Of a stretch of 64,000 nt of DNA, positions 58,601 to 64,000 are shown in pieces. Under the pieces are notes generated by a model. It searched no databases. It saw only the letters and a program-made list of their open reading frames with translations, and had not been told where the DNA came from. Position numbers and translations under genes: made by a program. Numbering within the stretch: the first letter of the stretch is position 1; every line of letters begins with the position of its first letter. The DNA is from Lycium barbarum (taxonomy: Eukaryota; Streptophyta; Magnoliopsida; Solanales; Solanaceae), in the NCBI RefSeq assembly GCF_019175385.1, contig NC_083344.1, forward strand, positions 56,358,782 to 56,422,781, read 5' to 3'.

Positions 58601-60514
58601 GTATTGATGCAGCACGGTCGAGTCATAGCCTATGCTTCCCGGCAGCTCAGACCGCACGAGAAGAACTATCCCACTCATGATCTTGAGTTGACCGCGGTAG
58701 TTCATGCTTTGAAGATTTGGCGGCATTATTTATATGAGATCCATGTTGATATCTATACGGACCATAAGAGTCTCCAGTATATTTTTAAGCAGAAGGAGCT
58801 AAATTTGCGGCAGCGGAGATGGCTTGAGTTACTAAAGGATTACGACGTTGATATTCTGTACCATCTGGGGAAAGCCAATGTGGTAGCTGATGCGCTTAGC
58901 CGCAAGTCCGTAGGTAGTCTGGCTGGTGTACCAACTGATAAGAGAGATTTGGTTCGTGATATTCATCAGTTGGCCAGCCTCGGAGTTCGTTTGGCGGATT
59001 CTGGAGATTCTGGGATTTCTGTTCGTCCAGTTGCTGAATCATCTATTATTCAGGAGGTAAAGCAGCGCCAGTTTGAAGATCCTCTCCTGATTCAGTACAG
59101 AGATGTGGCCCTTAATAAAGCAAAGACTCAGTTTGAGATCTCGCCTGAAGGAGTATTATTATATGACGGCAGATTCTGTGTACCGGACGTTGCGGGATTA
59201 CGGCGGCAGATTATGGGCGAGGCCTATAATGCACGGTATTCTGTTCATCCTGGTTCCACTAAAATGTATCGGGATCTCAGGTGTTTGTATTGGTGGGACG
59301 GCATGAATAAAGATATTGCTGAGTTTGTTAGTCAGTGCCCGAACTGCCAACAAGTTAAGATCGAGCATCAGAAGCCCGGTGGATTATTACAGGAGATGGA
59401 AATTCCAGCCTGGAAATGGGAGATGATTAATATGGATTTTGTTGTTGGGTTACCGCGCACTCTACGCAGGTATGATTCTATTTGGGTTATTGTTAACAGG
59501 CTGACGAAATCAGCCCATTTCCTTCCGGTTCGGACTACTTATTCGGCTGAGGACTATGCCAGATTGTATATTAGAGAGATAGTAAGACTTCACGGAGTCC
59601 CTATATCTATTATTACTGACCGAGGTGCCCAGTTTACAGCTAATTTCTGGAGGTCATTTCAGGAGGGATTAGGGACTCAGGTGAGCCTTAGTACAGCTTT
59701 TCACCCTCAGTCCGACGGGCAGGCCGAGCGCACTATTCAGACGCTCGAAGATATGTTGCGGGCCTGCGTTATTGATTTCAGGGGCAGCTGGGATGATCAT
59801 TTGCCGCTTATTGAGTTTGCCTATAATAACAGTTATCACTCCAGCATTCAGATGGCTCCGTACGAGGCCCTTTATGGCAGGAAATGCAGATCTCCTATTG
59901 GCTGGTTTGACGTGGGCGAGACTAAGCTGATTGGGCCAGATGTGATCCAGGAAGCTGTAGATAAGGTAAAGCTTATTCGAGAACGATTATTGGCTGCTCA
60001 GAGTCGACAGAAAGCTTATGCAGATAGACGACGTCGACCGTTAGAGTTCCAGATTGGCGACTGGGTGTTCCTGAAGGTGTCGCCCATGAAGGGTGTCATG
60101 AGATTCGGTATAAAGGGTAAGTTGAGCCCCCGGTACATTGGGCCGTATCAGATCGTTCGAAAGATAGGCGAGGTCGCCTACGAGCTAGACTTACCATCCG
60201 ACTTGGAGGCTGTACACCCGGTGTTTCATGTGTCTATGTTGCGAAAATGTATTGGTGATCCTTCCAGGATATTCCCAGTTGATGACATTCAGGTGACGGA
60301 GCAGTTATCTTATGACGAGCAGCCTGTATCTATTCTGGATCGACAGGTGCGGAGACTACGCACTAAAGAAGTGCCCTCCGTCAAAGTCCTGTGGCGCAAC
60401 AATAATCGGGAGGAGATGACTTGGGAGGCGGAGGACGAGATGAAAAGGAAATACCCTCACTTGTTCCCGACGTCCACAGGTAATCTAAACCTTTCAGTTT
60501 GTTATGTTGGTTGA
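55655..60514 (+). pseudogene. Tekay-like gag-pol polyprotein with three stop codons
   Basis: Single frame of 1620 codons from MPPKKATAAQKG. Gag core (FFGYKPDEDPHDFIRGMRRS), CCHC knuckle (CFSCGGQGHFMRDC, about codon 391), protease with [12 protein letters not shown] (about 488), RT with [10 protein letters not shown] (about 824), RNase H with [11 protein letters not shown] (about 972), integrase zinc region and [26 protein letters not shown] and HPQSDGQAE (the first acidic site reads VNRLT, where Asp is usual), and a C-terminal chromodomain-like part ([21 protein letters not shown]). Stops at about 55991, 56214 and 57847 only. It ends 110 bp before the 3' LTR. The ancestral protein would be complete; this copy should not be autonomous. 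Confidence 0.95.
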
Positions 60515-60588
60515 TAAAAATAATTTTGTATGCCACTAATAATAAAGAACTCCACCGCCTTGGTCATAAGACTTTATAAGGTTAATTC

Positions 60589-60608
60589 AACATTCGCGGA
60601 CGAATGTT
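60589..60608 (+). promoter_or_regulatory. Pre-PPT hairpin, element H
   Basis: AACATTCG, CGGA, CGAATGTT. Perfect stem just before the PPT. Confidence 0.78.
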
Positions 60609-60611
60609 CTT

Positions 60612-60624
60612 AAGGGGGGGAGAA
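60612..60624 (+). other. Polypurine tract of element H
   Basis: AAGGGGGGGAGAA directly before TGTTATG. Confidence 0.92.
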
Positions 60625-63532
60625 TGTTATGTTCCGTGTTTTCGTATAATTGGAAAGCGAGAAATAATCAAGACTTGTATGTCATAAGGAAATAATTTGA
60701 CTCTAGTGGATATGACTATGTTGGTTATGAAATCACTAATGTTAAGACATCGGGGAAGGCCGAGGGTAAATTTGGAATTTCGGAAATTAGTTTCGGGAAT
60801 TACAAAACGGGACTTTTAATGAATTGGGCCAAGAATTGGACAACAAAAATTGAGGCCCAAGATTGTGGGATGGCCGGCCATAATGGCATGGTCCAAGCCC
60901 ATTTTAGCAAGTCATGTGCTAGGCACATGACTTTAATTGGATATATATCATCCTTAGCCTTAGAATGTTCAAGAAAAATCATCAAAACAAATAAAACAAA
61001 TAAGAAAGCACCTCAAAATACCTCTCGGCCGAACCATAGAGAAGGGAAAGAAAAAAAATTTTGCAAGCTTGATTCTAGCCTTAAAAATCTTAATTTTCCC
61101 ATATTTGTAAAGTACTCAAGACCCTCTTCAACGGGGTACAATTAGTTTGGCGAAAGGTGCGCGTTTGCGGCAAGTCGGAAATTTAAGAAAAGGTAAGAAT
61201 TTTGCTATTCTTTTGTTATGGAATTTGTATGAATGTGATAAGGATTGAGAATAGACGAGAATTCCGTAACTTTGATGTGTGTGCAAAACCGTGGGTGTGT
61301 GTGTGTTGGGTGTTGTGGCCGTGACTTGAGTGGAGTAGAAGGCAATGTGAAATTGATTTGTTTAGTTGGTTTGTGGCGTCGTTGTGACCTTTATAACGTA
61401 AATGAATGATTAACGAATTGAAATGGCATTGGAAATGGTTGTGGAGTATTATGGGAAAGTGTATACCTTTTGTATAATTGTGTATATTGTTGTATAATTA
61501 TGATGCTAAAGACTTTAAATGGGATTTATGGTTGATGTTAATGAATTTGAAGTGAAACGATGCAAGTTAGAATGTTCGTCGTGACTTTTGACGTTTGGGA
61601 TGCAATATGGAAAGTAGCGAATTGTTTGAACTTATGTATATTGCTTGGAATATTATTGGGACGTGTTTGAATAATCTTGAATGAGTAAATGAATACAATA
61701 ATGTGGACATAGATTTAGAATTGTGAAGTTTGAATGAAAAGTTGCCAACTTATATAGTAAGGAAGAACATTGAAGTTAGAATGGTTTGATTATGGTTTAT
61801 GCTGTTTGATAATGTTTGGGTTGTTGTTGTTGATATATTTTGAGCCGAGCTAAGTCTCGGGGGTGTTAGATATATAGGGGAAATGCTGCCGAAATTTCGG
61901 TAGACAAAAATCCAGTTAATGGAAATTTTAAGCCTAAGAATCTCTAATTGGTAACTTTGACCATTTGCAGATTCTGGACGAAATGGGATTTGATTTTGGG
62001 GAAAGCATAATACGTCTATAAGGTATGTAAAGCTTCCCACTTCTTCGTTTGGCATGTCTTAGTATGTTAGGTGAATATTGGAACCTCCAGAGCATTTCTG
62101 CTCCTCGAAACCCGATCTACAAAACGACTACTATTCATTCAATTCAATTGAAGCCTAAAGGCTCTGTTTTGGCTAGAATGCACTCAAATGTCCGAAACCT
62201 ATCGAAATGTGATCGGGTCACTTTGAAATCATTATGTATGATCTTTATCCTCTAAATGTTCGTAAATTATGTTCGTCACCTCAATTGACTCGAGGTGGGC
62301 CCGCTAACCCCGAGATGCCCTATTTGTCCTATCAGGCTCTCTTTTTGGATGAACGTCGATATGAGATCTTCGACTTTGAGACTTCCCTCTATGAATTATG
62401 TTTTGACTATTACGATATGTTAAGTTTTGTTTTGAGCCATACGTACCACTTTGGAAACATTTTGTGAAATAAACCTTCGTATCAGCTAAGTATTCGATTA
62501 TTTTGGGTTATGAAATGACGTATGAAATCATTATGTTTTGAAAGGCTATTTTGAAATATGATTTGCATTTGTTTGCTCACGACTCCGCTCGTGCCTTACT
62601 ATGACTTCGTTCACCGGTTCCCGGGCCGGTTATGATTCGTGCGCCCTATGATAATTCGGCCGTATGCTATGTTACGGTTCCCGAGGCCTCGCCATAGGGC
62701 CGGGTTCCGTTTGGAGTTATGCTGTGATATGGCTAGTGATGCGATACGCTCACTTATGTTTGTGTTCGGGGATGTACGGAGATTCGAAACCTTCTGGTGT
62801 TATGCTGTGTGTGGCGCCAGCGTCGGAGTGGAGACCACGTTCTTGAGCGTTTGCATGATTTCGTTTGCATTATGTATATGTATATGATTTGGTACGGATT
62901 TTGACATACTGATTGGTACTTCCCTTTGATATCCGGTTTGCTTTCAGTTTTGGCCCATATTTCTGTACTCCGTGCTTTACATACTCAGTACATATTTCGT
63001 ACTGACCCCCTTTCTTCGGGGGGCTGCGTTTCATGCCCGCAGGTACAGATATTGGGGATCCTCCACTGTAGGCTTCACTCTCTGCTGTTTCAGAGTACTC
63101 CTTCTTGACTCGGAGTCTACTTTTGGTAAAGACTTCTTTTGCTATGTATATATTTTGTACATTTGACTATTTGGGTACGGCGGGGCCCTGTCTCGCCATA
63201 TGTCTTTGTTTTGAATTCGTAGAGGCCTGTAGTCATATATGTGGGGCGAGGGTCCTATGTATGTTTGTTTGATTTTGTTTTCTGGTCTTACAGCGGTGAA
63301 TTTGTTATGATGGCCCTAAATGGCCCTTATGCTTATATTTGTACTTATGATCGGCGATGTCTATTCCGCCGCTCCGTTTGGATTCGATATGACATTTTGA
63401 TTTGTGCGACCGCTTAAGACATATTTTGATATAACCTATGTTGATATGACTTTTGTGAAATTCTGAAATACGTTCTGATTTGGTAAATGAATATGTGATT
63501 TGGTCTGGGCACCCAGGTAGGGTGCCAGTCGC
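60625..63532 (+). repeat. 3' LTR of element H, truncated at its end
   Basis: Same as the 5' LTR to GGTGCCAGTCGC, then joins CTTCCATATG of the duplication. The last 24 bases or so are lost. Confidence 0.95.
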
Positions 63533-63777
63533 CTTCCATATGTTGAGCTGTTCAAACCATAGCCCGAAAGCCCGGGGTATTACATTGATGAAACTTATTG
63601 ATACAATTTATGTGGCATCAGGACCTTTTACAAGGAGCCAAGCGAGGGAACTTCAAGCTATGCAAGTATTGTTCATGAGGAGGGACATACTTGAATACAC
63701 TCTAGAACCTTCCCGGGGATTTGTAGTGTTCATGATAGCATGGGAGGATGGTTTGGAGAAGAGGGATGAAGATGGTC
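63533..63777. repeat. Right copy of the duplication flanking element H
   Basis: Nearly identical to 52276-52519. It is followed by the F-type LTR continuing without a break. Confidence 0.92.
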
Positions 63778-64000
63778 ATGCTTGCAATGTGGCTATCACT
63801 TGAAGATTTGCAAATTCAAGCTTTGTTCCCAAAAGAACACACGCAAACAAGGCTCTTACTTCATTAAGGGTAAAAGTGTAATAATGTAGTTGTCTTCTTT
63901 TGAGCTTTAGTACAAATAGTAGTTTCTTTCATTTGGAAGACTTAGACTATTTTGAATATTGATATTCGATATTGTAAAACTCTTGAGAGTTAAGAGCTTG
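63599..64000 (+). repeat. F-type LTR, cut by the window end
   Basis: Starts TGATACAATTTATG. It codes a Pol tail (SQARELQAMQVLFMRRDILE ending HACNVAIT) and continues with the CCCTTA-like hairpin region and the usual LTR sequence to the window edge. Confidence 0.92.

Larger units (their letters stand above)
52520..63532 (+). mobile_element. Tekay-like element H, about 11 kb
   Basis: LTRs 52520-55451 (2932 bp) and 60625-63532 (2908 bp, missing the last 24 bp or so), PBS at 55456, PPT before 60625, and gag-pol in one frame. No short target-site duplication; instead about 245 bp is duplicated on both sides. The LTRs differ at roughly 1% by eye, so it looks like the youngest full element here. Confidence 0.95.

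Overview
The window is dicot plant nuclear DNA made almost entirely of nested LTR retrotransposons and LINE debris. I see no intact host gene, tRNA, rRNA or CRISPR array. The family mix (Tat/Retand-type Ty3 with two RNase H domains, Galadriel-like, Tekay-like and Reina-like chromoviruses, L1 and RTE LINEs) points to pericentromeric or intergenic heterochromatin. Solanaceae is my best guess for the family (an inference from the Tntom1/Galadriel-like element). Letters A to H below are local names for elements.

Layout. 1-7290: 3' half of a Tat/Retand-type element A (decayed pol, a long antisense gene with its own TATA box, 3' LTR). 7291-7920: unassigned DNA with one unrecognised small ORF. 7921-9221, minus: 5' end of element C (partial LTR, primer binding site PBS, leader, an uncharacterised acidic ORF), fused to the broken integrase of B. 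9222-15661, minus: Tekay-like element B (gag-pol in one frame with point stops, PBS, 2.4 kb LTR). 15662-33242, minus: a non-autonomous LTR element repeated as LTR-int-LTR-int-LTR-int-LTR. This array is interrupted by a complete Galadriel-like element D (15760-21734, target-site duplication CCTTG) and by a solo Tekay LTR (30616-33009, duplication CGTAC). 33243-36790, plus: 3' end and LTR of element E. 36791-37842: LTR debris. 37843-38210: RTE fragment.

An L1 LINE on the minus strand is then split three ways (38211-38424, 48798-48879, 49733-50842). It is interrupted by a complete Reina-like element F (38430-48792, duplication AAAAT), which itself holds a solo Tekay LTR in pol (42985-45572, duplication CCACC). 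A second Reina-type solo LTR (48880-49732) also sits in the L1. After that come a 1.5 kb LTR G (50843-52327), a piece of F-type LTR, and the youngest-looking element H (Tekay-like, 52520-63532). H has LTRs of about 2.9 kb that are nearly identical by eye, and a gag-pol frame broken only by three stop codons. H is flanked by a direct duplication of about 245 bp instead of a normal 5 bp one. The window ends inside another F-type LTR.

The most interesting signals are RNA or DNA elements shared between families. One is a leader hairpin with a self-complementary loop (GCGCGC or GTGCAC) at a constant 44-46 nt after the PBS, which resembles a retroviral dimer-initiation site. The others are a perfect 8 bp stem just before the polypurine tract (PPT), a conserved LTR block around a CAGTAC/GTACTG inverted repeat, and clusters of the palindrome TACGGNCCGTA. 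The non-autonomous array carries the same leader hairpin and pre-PPT stem as the coding elements. This is consistent with its being mobilised in trans by Tekay-like proteins.
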